Assembly (NCBI RefSeq): GCF_000367365.1
Contig: NZ_BARF01000042.1
Span: forward strand, 124,001 to 188,000
Length of the DNA: 64,000 nt
Source of the DNA: Streptomyces prunicolor NBRC 13075
GTDB taxonomy: Bacteria; Actinomycetota; Actinomycetes; Streptomycetales; Streptomycetaceae
Direction: 5' to 3'
In this document: positions 24,801-32,632 of the stretch, in pieces
Layout: every line of letters starts with the position of its first letter
Numbering within the stretch: the first letter of the stretch is position 1
Notes under the pieces: model-generated
Told to the model about the DNA's origin: nothing
Seen by the model: the letters and a program-made list of their open reading frames with translations, nothing else
The model's database searches: none
Translations under genes and position numbers: made by a program

Positions 24801-25521
24801 GCCCTCGCTCGCCGCCGAGGGTGAGGTGCTGCCCGATGATCCCGAGGATCCGCGCAACCAGCCCCGGACATTCCACCGCGCCGAGCAGGAGAAGCGGCTC
24901 AAGTCGGCCGAACGGGCGTACCAGCAGCTCGGGAAGGTGAACCCGCTCGCGCTGGAGGAGTTCGCGGCGCTGGAGGAGCGGCACAAGTTCCTCAGTGAGC
25001 AGCTGGAGGACCTGAAGAAGACCCGCGCCGACCTGCTTCAAGTGGTGAAGGAGGTCGACGAGCGTGTCGAGCAGGTCTTCACCGAGGCCTACCGGGACAC
25101 GGCCCTTCAGTTCGAGGGCGTCTTCAGCCGGCTGTTCCCGGGTGGCGAGGGGCGGCTGATCCTGACCGATCCCGACAACATGCTCACCACCGGTGTCGAT
25201 GTCGAGGCACGGCCGCCCGGCAAGAAGGTCAAGCGGCTCTCGCTGCTCTCCGGCGGGGAGCGGTCCCTCACCGCCGTAGCGCTCCTCGTGTCGATCTTCA
25301 AGGCTCGGCCCAGCCCGTTCTATGTGATGGACGAGGTCGAGGCGGCGCTCGACGACACCAACCTCCAGCGGCTGATCCGGATCATGCAGGAGCTGCAGGA
25401 GGCCTCGCAGCTGATCGTGATCACCCACCAGAAGCGGACGATGGAGGTCGCCGACGCGTTGTACGGCGTCTCCATGCAGGGCGACGGGGTGTCGAAGGTC
25501 ATTTCGCAGCGCCTCCGCTAG
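21892..25521 (+). CDS. smc: chromosome segregation protein SMC
   Basis: SMC is the condensin ATPase that loads at ParB sites and aligns chromosome arms. The protein has 1209 residues. The N-terminal ATPase half has Walker A GPNGSGKS (31-38). Long coiled coils (about 165-490 and 690-1030) surround the hinge. The C-terminal half has the LSGGERSL signature near 1119 and Walker B YVMDEVEAALDD at 1144. Residues about 586-612, within the hinge, are encoded by a copy of the dispersed repeat and read FAAPPRSAPSHDEPADNRQP. The frame stays open throughout, so the insertion is tolerated. It is slightly longer than SMC proteins of roughly 1190 residues. Confidence 0.97.
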   Translation: MHLKALTLRGFKSFASATTLRFEPGITCVVGPNGSGKSNVVDALSWVMGEQGAKSLRGGKMEDVIFAGTTGRPPLGRAEVSLTIDNSDGALPIEYAEVTITRIMFRNGGSEYQINGDTCRLLDIQELLSDSGIGREMHVIVGQGQLDSVLHADPMGRRAFIEEAAGVLKHRKRKEKALRKLDAMQANLARVQDLTDELRRQLKPLGRQAAVARRAAVIQADLRDARLRLLADDLVRLRQALNTEIADEAALKGRKEAAELELRKALQREGLLEDEVRQLAPRLQRAQQTWYELSQLAERVRGTISLADARVKSATSAPPEERRGRDPEDMEREAARIREQEVELEAALEAAEHALEDTVAHRSDLERELTAEERRLKDVARSIADRREGLARLNGQVNAARSRAASAQAEIDRLASARDEAQERAVTAQEEYETLQAEVDGLDAGDAELSEQHEAAKRQLAEAEAALTAAREAATAAERKRAATQARHEALALGLRRKDGTGILLGARDRLTGILGPAAELLTVTPGREVALAAAFGAAADAIAVTTPASAADAIRLLRKQDGGRAALLLAGGPEHSTPVTEAAQRGAGQHLFAAPPRSAPSHDEPADNRQPFAADFVRAPADLMPAVRRLLHNYVVVDTLEAAEQLVYTHPELTAVTAEGDLLGAHFAHGGSAGAPSLLEVQASVDEAAVELEELAIRCEELAATQQTAGERRKESAALVEELGERRRAAEREKSTVAQQLGRLAGQARGAAGEAERSTAAATRAQDALDKAVEEAEVLAERLAVAEEMPVEEEPDTSVRDRLAADGANARQTEMEARLQVRTHEERVKGLAGRADSLDRGARAEREARARAEQRLARLRHEAAVAEAVAFGARQLLAHVEVSLARADEERTAADAAKARREQELAAARNQGRDLKGELDKLTDSVHRGEVLGAEKRMRIEQLESKALEELGVEPAGLVEEYGPHQLVPPSLAAEGEVLPDDPEDPRNQPRTFHRAEQEKRLKSAERAYQQLGKVNPLALEEFAALEERHKFLSEQLEDLKKTRADLLQVVKEVDERVEQVFTEAYRDTALQFEGVFSRLFPGGEGRLILTDPDNMLTTGVDVEARPPGKKVKRLSLLSGGERSLTAVALLVSIFKARPSPFYVMDEVEAALDDTNLQRLIRIMQELQEASQLIVITHQKRTMEVADALYGVSMQGDGVSKVISQRLR
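23647..23727 (+). repeat. copy of the dispersed intergenic repeat inside smc
   Basis: Starts AGGGGCGCGGG, continues ATTTGCGGCTCCGCCGCG (18 bp identical to the reverse complement of the copy at 31806-31893) and ends GCCCGCAG-ACAAC, in the same order as that copy. It is in frame in the hinge region of SMC. Confidence 0.75.
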
Positions 25522-25533
25522 ACCTTCATCGCA

Positions 25534-25550
25534 CGTTCAAGTGTTGAACG
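25534..25550. promoter_or_regulatory. inverted repeat upstream of glcP promoter
   Basis: CGTTCAA-GTG-TTGAACG is a perfect 7-bp inverted repeat with a 3-bp spacer, 45 bp upstream of the -35 box. It could bind a dimeric sugar regulator, or act as a weak terminator of smc, since it lies only 12 bp after its stop. Confidence 0.4.
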
Positions 25551-25594
25551 CATTGCGGTGACCTGTGGGGTTGGATTTCACAGTAGACCCCCTA

Positions 25595-25634
25595 TTGACT
25601 TCGAAACTTGAAGGCATAGTGTCTGCAACGTTGC
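25595..25634 (+). promoter_or_regulatory. glcP promoter with LacI-type palindrome at the start site
   Basis: TTGACT (25595-25600), a 16-nt spacer and TAGTGT (25617-25622) form a good vegetative promoter. The palindrome GCAACGTTGC (25625-25634) covers the expected start of transcription. It resembles the core of LacI/GalR-family operators and would be well placed for repression. Confidence 0.6.
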
Positions 25635-25729
25635 TTTTACCTTCAGGTGGTGGGCAGCGGGAAGCTGTGCGCCACTGGAAGGGTCGCCCCCCACCCCGGC
25701 AGCGACGCCGGTGGCCTCAGGAGTTACAC

Positions 25730-27151
25730 GTGACCAGCACTGCGCAGGCACCTCAGTCAGGAGCCGGGCCGGCTCATCCCGAACATCTCGCGCACGTCAT
25801 CTTCATCGCGGCGGCGGCCGCGATGGGCGGCTTCCTCTTCGGCTACGACAGTTCCGTGATCAACGGTGCCGTCGAGGCGATCCGCGACCGCTACGACGTC
25901 GGCTCCACAGTCCTGGCGCAGGTCATCGCCATCGCCCTGATCGGCTGTGCCATCGGCGCGGCGACCGCCGGCCGGATAGCCGACCGGATCGGCCGTATCC
26001 GCTGTATGCAGATCTCCGCCGTGCTGTTCACGGTCAGTGCCGTCGGTTCGGCGCTGCCCTTCGCGCTCTGGGACCTCGCCTTCTGGCGGGTCATCGGCGG
26101 TTTCGCCATCGGTATGGCCTCCGTCATCGGCCCGGCCTACATCGCCGAGGTCTCCCCGCCCGCCTACCGCGGCCGGCTCGGCTCCTTCCAGCAGGCCGCG
26201 ATCGTCATCGGCATCGCGATCTCCCAGCTGGTCAACTGGGGCCTGCTGAACGCCGCCGACGGCGACCAGCGCGGCAAGCTCATGGGCCTGGAGGCCTGGC
26301 AGGTCATGCTCGGCGTGATGGTGGTCCCGGCGGTCCTCTACGGCCTGCTCTCCTTCGCGATCCCCGAGTCCCCGCGCTTCCTGATCTCCGCGGGCAAGCT
26401 GAGCCGCGCCCACGACGTGCTGCGTGAGGTCGAGGGCGACGACATCGATCTGGACGCCCGGGTCGCCGAGATCGAGCACGCGATGAAGAGCGAGCACAAG
26501 TCGACCTTCAAGGACCTGCTCGGCGGTGGCGGCTTCTTCTTCAAGCCGATCGTCTGGGTCGGCATCGGCCTCTCGGCCTTCCAGCAGCTCGTCGGCATCA
26601 ACGTCGCGTTCTACTACTCCTCGACGCTGTGGCAGTCCGTCGGCGTCGACCCCACGGAGTCGTTCTTCTACTCCTTCACGACGTCGATCGTGAACATCAT
26701 CGGCACCGTGATCGCCATGATCTTCGTGGACCGCATCGGCCGTAAGCCGCTGGCTCTCATCGGTTCGGTCGGCATGGTCGTCGGTCTCGCGCTGGAGGCC
26801 TGGGCCTTCTCGTACCACCTGGTCGACGGCAAGCTGCCCTCCGCGCAGGGCTGGACCGCGCTGATCGCGGCCCACGTCTTCGTCCTCTTCTTCGCCCTGT
26901 CCTGGGGTGTCGTGGTCTGGGTCTTCCTCGGCGAGATGTTCCCGAACCGGATCCGCGCCGCCGCCCTCGGCGTCGCCGCCTCCGCGCAGTGGATCGCCAA
27001 CTGGGCCATCACCGCGAGCTTCCCGTCGCTGGCCGACTGGAACCTCTCCGCGACCTACGTGATCTACACGATCTTCGCCGCGCTCTCCATCCCGTTCGTC
27101 CTGAAGTTCGTCAAGGAGACGAAGGGCAAGAGGCTGGAGGACATGGGCTGA
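25730..27151 (+). CDS. glcP: glucose/H+ symporter, major facilitator superfamily
   Basis: GlcP is the main glucose uptake system of Streptomyces, which lack a glucose PTS. The protein has 473 residues and 12 predicted membrane helices. Sugar-porter signatures are intact: GRIADRIGR in the first loop, AEVSPPAYRGRLGS, PESPRFL after helix 6, QQLVGIN in helix 7 and DRIGRKPL between helices 8 and 9. GTG 25730 has AGGAG 6 nt upstream. It is monocistronic, with its own promoter and a terminator shared with the converging gene. GlcP identity is from overall resemblance to S. coelicolor GlcP; another hexose is possible. Confidence 0.88.
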   Translation: MTSTAQAPQSGAGPAHPEHLAHVIFIAAAAAMGGFLFGYDSSVINGAVEAIRDRYDVGSTVLAQVIAIALIGCAIGAATAGRIADRIGRIRCMQISAVLFTVSAVGSALPFALWDLAFWRVIGGFAIGMASVIGPAYIAEVSPPAYRGRLGSFQQAAIVIGIAISQLVNWGLLNAADGDQRGKLMGLEAWQVMLGVMVVPAVLYGLLSFAIPESPRFLISAGKLSRAHDVLREVEGDDIDLDARVAEIEHAMKSEHKSTFKDLLGGGGFFFKPIVWVGIGLSAFQQLVGINVAFYYSSTLWQSVGVDPTESFFYSFTTSIVNIIGTVIAMIFVDRIGRKPLALIGSVGMVVGLALEAWAFSYHLVDGKLPSAQGWTALIAAHVFVLFFALSWGVVVWVFLGEMFPNRIRAAALGVAASAQWIANWAITASFPSLADWNLSATYVIYTIFAALSIPFVLKFVKETKGKRLEDMG

Positions 27152-27197
27152 CCGGCCCCAAGAACCGGGCCCCGTGAGCTGGTGGGGCCCCATGAAC

Positions 27198-27238
27198 TCG
27201 GGGAGACGGGCTCAATCCCCCGCCGCCCGTCTCCCCGA
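27198..27238. terminator. bidirectional terminator between glcP and a converging small gene
   Basis: TCGGGGAGACGGG and CCCGTCTCCCCGA pair over 13 bp around a 15-nt loop, midway between the two stop codons. Confidence 0.7.
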
Positions 27239-27251
27239 AACCACCCCTCAG

Positions 27252-27611
27252 TCACCAGATGAGGACGCCGCCGCCGATCTCCCGGGCCCGGAGAGCGGCG
27301 GCCTCGATGTTGTCCAGGCGGCTCTCCACGAGATCGGTACGCTCGCCGACCGCCGCGGCGACGGCTTCCAGATGCGCCCGCAGCAGCGCGAGCTCGCGCA
27401 GGAACTCCGGTACGTCCGAGGCCTCGACGTACAGGTCGCTGGAGGCCAGCACGGGAAGGTACACGCAGCCCAGCGCGCGCACGGGCGCCGAACCCCAGAC
27501 GGTCTCGCGCCAGTTCTCGAAGCCGGCCGAGTCGTTGCACCCCTCCGGAACGTCGAGCACGTTCCACTGGCCGTCCGCGTCACGCAGGAACACATCCACA
27601 GCCAAGGTCAT
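27252..27611 (-). CDS. hypothetical protein
   Basis: Protein of 119 residues that I do not recognise. It is acidic and soluble, starts MTLAVDVFLRDADGQW, and has a helical C-terminal half (VPEFLRELALLRAHLEAVAA) ending GGGVLIW. No signal peptide, membrane segment or metal motif is visible. ATG at 27611 is preferred; 12 further codons are open upstream but are Arg/Asp-rich and unlike the rest. It is followed on the same strand, 70 bp upstream of its start, by the end of the LLM oxidoreductase gene, so the two may be cotranscribed. Confidence 0.65.
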   Translation of the reverse strand: MTLAVDVFLRDADGQWNVLDVPEGCNDSAGFENWRETVWGSAPVRALGCVYLPVLASSDLYVEASDVPEFLRELALLRAHLEAVAAAVGERTDLVESRLDNIEAAALRAREIGGGVLIW

Positions 27612-27681
27612 GACCGCAGTGGACCACCGGTCGACCGGCCGGTCCACCGGTTGCGGGTAAAGGTCACTCTCCGGATCGGGG

Positions 27682-28653
27682 TCACTCCCCGAGCCGCGGC
27701 AGCACCCGCTCCGCGAACAGCCGCAGGCTGCGCCATCCCTCGTCCACCGGCATCCCGCCCGACAGCGGATGCAGTACGAGGTTGTCGAGCCCCAGCGCCA
27801 CGCACTCGTCCGGCGTGAGGATGCGGTAGACGCCCTCCGCGCGCAGCTCGGCCACGGTCGTCGCCCCCGACTTCACCGCCGAGCGGATGTCCCCGGACTG
27901 CCAGGAGGCGTAGGTCCGCGCCTCGTGCAGGAAGTGCGCCCCGTACTCGGCCCAGGCCCGGTCCGGATCCTCGGCGATGTGCAGCAGCGGGGTCTCGGCA
28001 CCCGGCATCATGGTCCAGCCCTCGGTGCCGTACTCGACGAGCCGGTCCTTGTAGTACGCCTCCAGGTCGGGCAGGTGCGCGCTGGGGAAGAAGGGCAGAC
28101 CGAGCCGGGCGGCCCGGCGGGCGGCGGCCTTCGAGGAACCGCCGACCAGGAGCAGGGGGTGCGGGTCGGAGAAGGGGCGCGGGGTGACCCGTACGGTACG
28201 GCCGCGGTACTCGAACTCTTCGCCGGACCACGCCTTCAGCACCGTCTTCAGCAACTCGTCCTGGAGCCTGCCCCGTTGCTTCCACTCCACGTCGAACTGG
28301 GCGTATTCCTCCGGGCGGTAGCCGATCCCGGCGACGGTCACCAGCCGGCCGCCGCTCAACAGGTCGAGTACGGCGATGTCTTCGGCCAGCCGGAGCGGGT
28401 CGTGCAGCGGGCCGATCACCGCCGAGACGGTCACCGCGATGTGCCGGGTCGCGCCGAACACAGCGCCCGCGAAGGCGAAGGGCGAGGGCAGCCAGTTGTT
28501 GGCGACGCCGTGGTGCTCCTCCGTCTGCACGGTGGTGATCCCGTGCTCGTCGGCGTACGCGGCCATCTCCAGGGCGGCCCGGTAGCGGGCGCTCAGCGAG
28601 GCGGGGGTGGCGCCGGGTTCGACGAGGTTGAAGCGTACGACCGAGACGGGCAT
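27682..28653 (-). CDS. LLM class flavin-dependent oxidoreductase
   Basis: TIM-barrel enzyme of 323 residues in the bacterial luciferase/F420-dependent family. Seen: the barrel start VVRFNLVEPG, TVQTEEHHG with the conserved His, AVSAVIGPLHDPLRLAEDIAVLDLLSGGR (the family hallmark, split around the Asp-Pro) and PLLLVGGSS for phosphate binding. The cofactor (FMN or F420) and substrate cannot be decided. ATG 28653 follows GGGGGA. It is divergent from the small Cys-rich gene, with an inverted repeat between them. Confidence 0.88.
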   Translation of the reverse strand: MPVSVVRFNLVEPGATPASLSARYRAALEMAAYADEHGITTVQTEEHHGVANNWLPSPFAFAGAVFGATRHIAVTVSAVIGPLHDPLRLAEDIAVLDLLSGGRLVTVAGIGYRPEEYAQFDVEWKQRGRLQDELLKTVLKAWSGEEFEYRGRTVRVTPRPFSDPHPLLLVGGSSKAAARRAARLGLPFFPSAHLPDLEAYYKDRLVEYGTEGWTMMPGAETPLLHIAEDPDRAWAEYGAHFLHEARTYASWQSGDIRSAVKSGATTVAELRAEGVYRILTPDECVALGLDNLVLHPLSGGMPVDEGWRSLRLFAERVLPRLGE

Positions 28654-28704
28654 GGGAGGTCCCCCTTCGTGTGCGGTGGGGTCGTGTGTGGTGGGGGACG
28701 GTAG

Positions 28705-28719
28705 CTGACGGTACGTCAG
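28705..28719. promoter_or_regulatory. inverted repeat in divergent promoter region
   Basis: CTGACG-GTA-CGTCAG lies between the start of the LLM oxidoreductase gene and the small Cys-rich gene. A TAGGCT box at 28749-28754 ends 6 nt before the ATG of the latter, so that gene may be leaderless. Confidence 0.35.
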
Positions 28720-28760
28720 ATGGCCATGGGGGCGGCCGGAGTTGCTCGTAGGCTCGGGGG

Positions 28761-28961
28761 ATGAGCGATCCCGCACCCACGAACCCGCAGGCGGAAGCCG
28801 GGCACGGGCGTATCGCCCTCTGGCTCGACCCGGAGGACCTCCGGTGGCTGGCCGAACACTGCTGCTGCGCCGAGGACGCGCCGCACGAAGCGACCGACCG
28901 CTGCCTGCGGCTGCGCTTCCGGGCGGGTGCCGCCCTGCACAAGAGCGGTCGGAACGGGTAG
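28761..28961 (+). CDS. small conserved protein with a CCC motif
   Basis: Protein of 66 residues. RIALWLDPEDLRWLAEHCCC is followed by acidic residues and C48. Four cysteines (three adjacent) suggest metal or redox binding, but no known domain is recognised. The ATG directly follows a TAGGCT -10 box. It is divergent from the oxidoreductase. Its acidic and basic balance and codon use fit a real gene. Confidence 0.6.
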   Translation: MSDPAPTNPQAEAGHGRIALWLDPEDLRWLAEHCCCAEDAPHEATDRCLRLRFRAGAALHKSGRNG

Positions 28962-29064
28962 GGCCTGTCCGGCGGATCGCCTTGCGGCTGCGCGCACCAG
29001 GCCCCGCTCACCGGCACTGATCAGGGCCCGCCGATTTCCTGCGACCCGCTCCGCCGGACCGGCC

Positions 29065-30489
29065 CTAGACCGCCACCCTCGCGGGCTCCCCGGCGCGCGC
29101 CGTCTCGCGGACCGCCGGCTTCGGCAGGACCGCGTACAGCAGGCCCGAGACCGTGATCGTCGCCACCCAGCCCATGCCGTACTCGCCGATCGGGTTGCCG
29201 GTGGCCAGTGGGCCGGTGAACCAGTCCGAGCTCGTGAACAGCAGGCCCGCGCCCAGGCCGAGCGCCCACGCGATGACCGCCGCCGGAGCGAAGCCCGCCC
29301 GGTACCAGTAGGCGCTGGTGCGGGTTGTGTCGAGCAGGGCGACGGGGTCGTACTCCGTGCGGCGGAGCATGTCCACGCCGAAGACGCCGATCCAGGCTGA
29401 GAACGCCACCGCGAGCAGCGAGAGGAAGGCGACGAAGGAGCCGATGACACCGGTCGTGGCCAGCATCAGGACCGCGCCCAGGATCAGTGAGATCACCGCG
29501 TTCACCGAGACCGCCCAGGGGCGCGACACCCGGAAACCGAGGGTCTGCGCGGTGAAGCCCGCGGAGTACATCGACATCGCGTTGATCAGCAGCATGCCGA
29601 CCAGCGCGATGAGCAGGTACGGCACCGCGAGCCACAGCGGGAGGATCTCGCCGAGGAAGGACACCGGGTCGGCGGTGACCGCGAGACCCGGGGTCTCCGA
29701 GGCCATCACCGCGCCCATCAGGACCATCGGGAGTACGACGATCCCGGCGCCGGTGACCGTGTTGCGCACGATCGCCGCCGAGGACGCCGTACCGGGCAGA
29801 TAGCGCGTGAAGTCCGGTGCGGCCGGCGCCCAGCTCATCCCGCCCGCGGCGACCAGCCCGATGCCGGTGACCACGGCGGACACGGGGCCCGGACCTCGCC
29901 CGAAGACCCTGTCCCAGTCCGTGTCGACGAGCAGCCGCCCCAGCACCATTACCGAGAAGACGCCGAAGAGCCAGGTGGCCCATCTGGTGCAGTGCTGCAC
30001 CGCGTCGATGCCCAGGCCGGAGATCGCGAACGTGGCGGTCACGAACAGCAGCAGCGTCACGACGATCAGCGCAGTACCGCGCCGGATGCCGAAGAGCACG
30101 TCCAGCACGGTCAGCAGCGCGTAGGCGCCGGTCACCGCGTTGATCGTCTCCCAGCCCCAGCGCGCGACCCAGATCAGCGCACCGGGGAGCAGATTGCCGC
30201 GCTGCCCGAAGACGGCCCGGGACAGCGCCATGCCGGGAGCGCCGCCCCGCTTGCCCGCGATGCCGATCAGCCCGACCAGGCCGAACGCCACGATCGGGGC
30301 CGCGACGCCGACGACCAGGGTCTGCCAGAAGTTCAGGCCGAAGGCGACGGCCAGGGTCGCGCCCATGGTCAGCAGCAGGACGGTGATGTTGGCGGCGACC
30401 CAGGTGGGGAAGAGGGTGCGGGTGCTCGCGGTGCGCTCGGCGAGTGGCACCGGTTCGATACCTCGGGTTTCGAGGCCGTGGCTTGCCAT
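29065..30489 (-). CDS. NCS1-family cytosine/purine permease
   Basis: Integral membrane nucleobase transporter of 474 residues with about 12 hydrophobic helices. Seen: GLNFWQTLVVGVAAPIV, GKRGGAPGMALSRAVFGQRGN (split by loops) and NLLPGALIWVARWGWETINAV, the substrate-site region of NCS1 proteins. PDFTRYLP and YSAGFTAQTLGF are also family-typical. The exact substrate (cytosine, hydantoin, allantoin or a purine) is not determined. The start at 30489 is the family-like MASHGLE. There is no Shine-Dalgarno, but TACGAT (30503-30498) ends 8 nt upstream, so leaderless translation is possible. Confidence 0.85.
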   Translation of the reverse strand: MASHGLETRGIEPVPLAERTASTRTLFPTWVAANITVLLLTMGATLAVAFGLNFWQTLVVGVAAPIVAFGLVGLIGIAGKRGGAPGMALSRAVFGQRGNLLPGALIWVARWGWETINAVTGAYALLTVLDVLFGIRRGTALIVVTLLLFVTATFAISGLGIDAVQHCTRWATWLFGVFSVMVLGRLLVDTDWDRVFGRGPGPVSAVVTGIGLVAAGGMSWAPAAPDFTRYLPGTASSAAIVRNTVTGAGIVVLPMVLMGAVMASETPGLAVTADPVSFLGEILPLWLAVPYLLIALVGMLLINAMSMYSAGFTAQTLGFRVSRPWAVSVNAVISLILGAVLMLATTGVIGSFVAFLSLLAVAFSAWIGVFGVDMLRRTEYDPVALLDTTRTSAYWYRAGFAPAAVIAWALGLGAGLLFTSSDWFTGPLATGNPIGEYGMGWVATITVSGLLYAVLPKPAVRETARAGEPARVAV

Positions 30490-30598
30490 GGGGAGAGATC
30501 GTACATTGATCCCGTTGTGTGCATGAATGCGCGCATTTGACCCGGTGGAAAACATGCGCTGGGTCCTGACCAGACCCATGGCTGATACTGAGTGGGTT

Positions 30599-31801
30599 AT
30601 GGAAACCGTCATCCTTGCTGTAGTCATCGCCGTGGTCGTGCTCGGTGCGCTGGGCGGGCTCGTCGTCGGCAGCCGGCGCAAGAAGCCGCTGCCCCCGCCG
30701 CCCACCTCCGTGCCCGACATCACCGCCCCGCCGGCCGAGCCGCACGTCGGCGACGAGGCCGAGACGCCGCGCGACGAAGCGCGCCGGACGATAGAGGAGG
30801 TGGATCTCCCCGACGGCTCGGCCCCGGTCGCCGTCGAGGAACCCCCCGTACTGGATGTCCCCGTACTGGATGTCCCTGAGCCGACCGCTGGACGCCTCGT
30901 CCGGCTCCGCTCCCGGCTCTCCCGCTCGCAGAACGCGCTCGGCAAGGGGCTGCTCACGCTGCTGTCCCGCGAGCACCTCGACGAGGACACCTGGGAGGAG
31001 ATCGAGGAGATCCTCCTCACCGCCGACGTCGGCGTGGCCCCCACCCAGGAACTGGTCGACGGCCTGCGCGCCCGCGTGAAGGTGCTCGGCACCCGCACCC
31101 CGCAGGAGCTGCGCACGCTACTGCGCGAGGAACTGCTCAAGCTGGTCGGCACCGACGTCGACCGCACGGTCAGGACCGAGCCCGAGGACCGTAAGCCCGG
31201 CATCGTGATGGTCGTCGGGGTCAACGGCACCGGCAAGACCACCACGACCGGCAAGCTCGCGCGCGTCCTCGTGGCCGACGGGCGGACGGTCGTGCTCGGG
31301 GCCGCCGACACGTTCCGGGCTGCCGCCGCCGACCAGTTGCAGACCTGGGGGGAGCGGGTCGGTGCGCACACCGTGCGCGGGCCCGAGGCCGGGGATCCTG
31401 CCTCCGTCGCGTTCGACGCGGTGAAGGAGGGCAAGGAGATGGGGGTCGATGTCGTCCTCATCGATACGGCGGGGCGGTTGCACACGAAGACCGGGCTCAT
31501 GGATGAGCTCGGGAAGGTCAAGCGGGTTGTCGAGAAGCATGCGCCGCTCGACGAGATCCTGCTCGTCCTTGATGCGACGACCGGGCAGAACGGGCTGGTG
31601 CAGGCGCGGGTCTTTGCCGAGGTCGTCGACATCACCGGGATCGTGCTGACGAAGCTGGACGGCACGGCCAAGGGCGGGATCGTGATCGCCGTTCAGCGTG
31701 AACTGGGTGTGCCGGTGAAGTTGATCGGGCTTGGTGAGGGGGCGGATGACTTGGCGCCCTTTGAGCCGGAGGCGTTTGTCGATGCCCTTATCGGGGACTG
31801 A
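30599..31801 (+). CDS. ftsY: signal recognition particle receptor FtsY
   Basis: SRP-receptor GTPase that docks ribosome-nascent chain complexes at the membrane with Ffh. The protein has 400 residues. METVILAVVIAVVVLGALGGL is an N-terminal membrane helix typical of actinobacterial FtsY. A Pro/Glu-rich acidic linker precedes the NG domain (about 100-400). G1 is GVNGTGKTTTTGKL, G3 DTAGRLHTKTGLM, G4 TKLDGTAKGG. The ATG at 30599 is chosen because it begins the membrane helix. ffh is 8 kb downstream. Confidence 0.95.
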   Translation: METVILAVVIAVVVLGALGGLVVGSRRKKPLPPPPTSVPDITAPPAEPHVGDEAETPRDEARRTIEEVDLPDGSAPVAVEEPPVLDVPVLDVPEPTAGRLVRLRSRLSRSQNALGKGLLTLLSREHLDEDTWEEIEEILLTADVGVAPTQELVDGLRARVKVLGTRTPQELRTLLREELLKLVGTDVDRTVRTEPEDRKPGIVMVVGVNGTGKTTTTGKLARVLVADGRTVVLGAADTFRAAAADQLQTWGERVGAHTVRGPEAGDPASVAFDAVKEGKEMGVDVVLIDTAGRLHTKTGLMDELGKVKRVVEKHAPLDEILLVLDATTGQNGLVQARVFAEVVDITGIVLTKLDGTAKGGIVIAVQRELGVPVKLIGLGEGADDLAPFEPEAFVDALIGD

Positions 31802-31805
31802 TGGG

Positions 31806-31893
31806 CTGATTGTTCGCTGCGGGCCGGTGGGGGCTTGTCGCGCCCACGCGGCGGAGCCGCAAATGTCACAGCCCCGCGCCCCTGAAGGGCGCG
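31806..31893 (-). repeat. dispersed Streptomyces intergenic repeat, long form
   Basis: Between converging ftsY and the prim-pol gene. On the minus strand it begins GCGCGCCC-TTCAGGGGCGCGGGG, includes ATTTGCGGCTCCGCCGCG (a GCGGC/GCCGC mini-hairpin) and ends GGCCCGCAGCGAACAATCAG. It shares both ends with the short forms at 10702 and 60177 and adds a central hairpin. Confidence 0.8.
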
Positions 31894-31966
31894 CTGTAAC
31901 CAGCCCCGTTCACAGAAGTGCCCTTCCTCAACTCGTCGTTGGGGGCGGGCACTTCGTCGTCTACGG

Positions 31967-32632
31967 CTATGCCCGCGACCTGTGTGCCACGTACGCCAGC
32001 GTGCCCAACAGCAGCCGCGCGGCCGGTGGTTTGGTCGCCGAGTCGAGCGCGGGGGAGCGGAGCCAGCGGACCGGGCCCAGGCCTCCTCGGTCGGAGGGTG
32101 GGGCGGTGATGTGGGTGCCGGGGCCCAGGCCGCGGAGGTCCAGGGAGGTGGGGTCGTCCCAGCCCATGCGGTAGAGCAGGGAGGGGAGTTCGGCGGCGGC
32201 GCCGGGGGCGACGAGGAACTGGGCGCGGTGGTCGGGGGTCGCCGTGACCGGGCCGAGCGGGAGGCCCATCCGCTCCAGGCGGGCCAGCGCGCGGCGCCCG
32301 GCGGGCTCGGCCACCTCGATCGCGTCGAACGCGCGGCCCACCGGCAGCATCACCGCCGCGCCCGGCAACTCGGCCCAGGCGTCGGTCACTTCGTCGAGGG
32401 TCGCGCCGGCCCGTACTTCCGGAGCGAAGGTCAGTGGATGCGCGCCCGGCGTGGGGCACTTGGTGTCGCCACAGGAACACGCGCTGCCCGCTGCCCGTGC
32501 GCCGGCGACCACGTCCCAGCCCCACAGGCCGGTGAACTCGGCCACCGCTGTGCACTCCGAAGTGCGGCCGCGGCGGCGTGTGCCGGACCGGATGTCGCGG
32601 ATACCCCGGCTGCTGCCGATCGTGAAGCCCAT
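31967..32632 (-). CDS. bifunctional primase-polymerase (prim-pol) N-terminal domain protein
   Basis: Protein of 221 residues that matches only the prim-pol/AEP N-terminal region found in plasmid replicases. It is an orphan domain without a helicase part. Seen: CSCGDTKCPTPGAHPLTF (the Cys-rich core) and LPVGRAFDAIEVAE. The catalytic acidic pair DxD of active AEPs is not evident; FDAIEV occupies the position of the usual WDIDG-like strand, so polymerase activity is doubtful. ATG 32632 follows GGAGGGGGC. It is divergent from nsdA, with 446 bp between the starts, the same neighbour as in other streptomycetes. Confidence 0.75.
   Translation of the reverse strand: MGFTIGSSRGIRDIRSGTRRRGRTSECTAVAEFTGLWGWDVVAGARAAGSACSCGDTKCPTPGAHPLTFAPEVRAGATLDEVTDAWAELPGAAVMLPVGRAFDAIEVAEPAGRRALARLERMGLPLGPVTATPDHRAQFLVAPGAAAELPSLLYRMGWDDPTSLDLRGLGPGTHITAPPSDRGGLGPVRWLRSPALDSATKPPAARLLLGTLAYVAHRSRA

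Noticed and set aside
29065..31671. Much longer start for the NCS1 permease, running antisense through ftsY
   Set aside because: The added residues are Ser/Arg-rich and antisense to the real ftsY. Family similarity begins at MASHGLE.
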